From Spirochaetaceae bacterium (GTDB lineage Bacteria; Spirochaetota; Spirochaetia; Treponematales; Breznakiellaceae), in NCBI GenBank assembly GCA_031255115.1, contig JAIRTD010000261.1, positions 1-5,167 of the forward strand: a stretch of DNA of 5,167 bases, written 5' to 3'. The translations under genes were made by a program, and so were the position numbers. Of this stretch, positions 4,671-5,167 are shown piece after piece. The notes beneath the pieces were generated by a model. That model was not told the DNA's origin. It saw only the letters and a program-made list of their open reading frames with translations, and did no database searches. The stretch's first letter is position 1, and each line of letters opens with the position of its first letter.

Positions 4671-5167
4671 TTATCCCCCTGAATTATCATCGGCGTTCCA
4701 TTCTCCCTTTGACCTGTAATACCGCCAGAGCCCCTGGCTTTGGGTAGAAGCGAAGAGGGGCTGGCTGGGATCGATACCGACGGGAGCCTGGAACATGCTC
4801 CGTACCACCCGCCTCCCCAGGGAAGAGCGGTAACGGGGCGTATTGGAAATAGAGGAGTTGTCGCCGCCAGGTTCGCTAAAGCTCCCGCTGAGATTGCCGG
4901 TGCTGTCAATGACAACTTCCCTGTAGCCGTAGGTATAGTAGCTGCCGCCCCCCGCGCTACCAAGAAGCAGAAGGGAATTCGTACCGTCGGTATATATCGC
5001 TATGGCGCCGGTAAAACCGCTGCTAAAGCGGCCAACAGGGACAAATCCCCCATTGTCGCCCTGGTAGAGATTTCCATTGGATGTAATAACCGCAATAGAG
5101 GGTGATCCTATCGGAATGGCGATGACGCCGCAGATAGCTCCGGAAATGGTAGTGCCGCTCACGGGGG
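4671..5167 (-). CDS. C-terminal part of a beta-propeller-like protein (N-terminus outside window)
   Basis: The frame is open to the right edge; 164 complete codons are visible before the TAA at 4671-4673. The GTG at 5162 is probably an internal valine, since the frame continues beyond it. The sequence is Gly/Ser/Asn-rich with recurring strand-turn-strand units: AIPIGSPSIAVITSNGNLYQ, AIAIYTDGTNSLLLLGS, and a final LFASTQSQGLWRYYRSKGEW. Each unit is about 40-50 residues and ends in an aromatic/Gly pattern, as in blades of beta-propellers. An exported or lipoprotein-type propeller is plausible, but the signal peptide would lie outside the window. The stop is 8 bp from the rarA start, indicating one operon. 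I do not recognise a specific family. Confidence 0.85.
   Translation of the reverse strand, partial: PVSGTTISGAICGVIAIPIGSPSIAVITSNGNLYQGDNGGFVPVGRFSSGFTGAIAIYTDGTNSLLLLGSAGGGSYYTYGYREVVIDSTGNLSGSFSEPGGDNSSISNTPRYRSSLGRRVVRSMFQAPVGIDPSQPLFASTQSQGLWRYYRSKGEWNADDNSGG

Overview
This window looks like chromosomal DNA of a moderately GC-rich spirochaete. The best guess is a termite-gut-type Treponema or relative. That guess rests on the flavour of the RarA fusion, the lysine/alanine/proline-rich histone-H1-like protein and the overall composition. It is an inference, because no marker gene is present.

Layout, left to right. (1) Positions 1-207 hold the C-terminal end of an unrecognised plus-strand gene, followed by a 10-bp perfect hairpin. 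(2) Positions 208-590 are non-coding and carry a small family of intergenic repeats: two identical 31-bp copies, one diverged direct copy and an inverted fragment. (3) Positions 591-995 (minus) encode a 134-aa protein of unknown function with a good ribosome binding site. (4) Positions 996-1194 are non-coding and contain two inverted repeats. (5) Positions 1195-1818 (minus) encode a 207-aa basic, H1-tail-like protein built on six 14-residue repeats, with its own plausible promoter. (6) Positions 1929-2384 hold a solitary HigA-like XRE antitoxin/regulator gene on the plus strand, flanked by a perfect 25-bp direct repeat; the right-hand copy is the 3' end of rarA. (7) Positions 2362-4662 (minus) encode a 766-aa RarA (MgsA) AAA+ ATPase fused to a C-terminal methyltransferase-like domain. 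(8) From 4671 to the right edge (minus) runs the C-terminal part of a beta-propeller-like protein, 8 bp upstream of rarA.

How it fits together. The minus-strand genes form a probable run: propeller-like protein, then rarA, then the H1-like protein, then the unknown gene. RarA acts at stalled replication forks, and a lysine-rich tail protein would plausibly bind nucleoid DNA, so two neighbours may both touch DNA. Between them sits a short, lower-GC, opposite-strand antitoxin-like gene with no visible toxin. Its direct-repeat flanks suggest it was inserted at, or duplicated with, the rarA 3' end. Its promoter contains a 15-bp palindrome exactly between the -35 and -10 boxes, which suggests autorepression. 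The most noteworthy items are this repeat-flanked self-regulated antitoxin module and the RarA fusion with an eroded SAM-binding motif.
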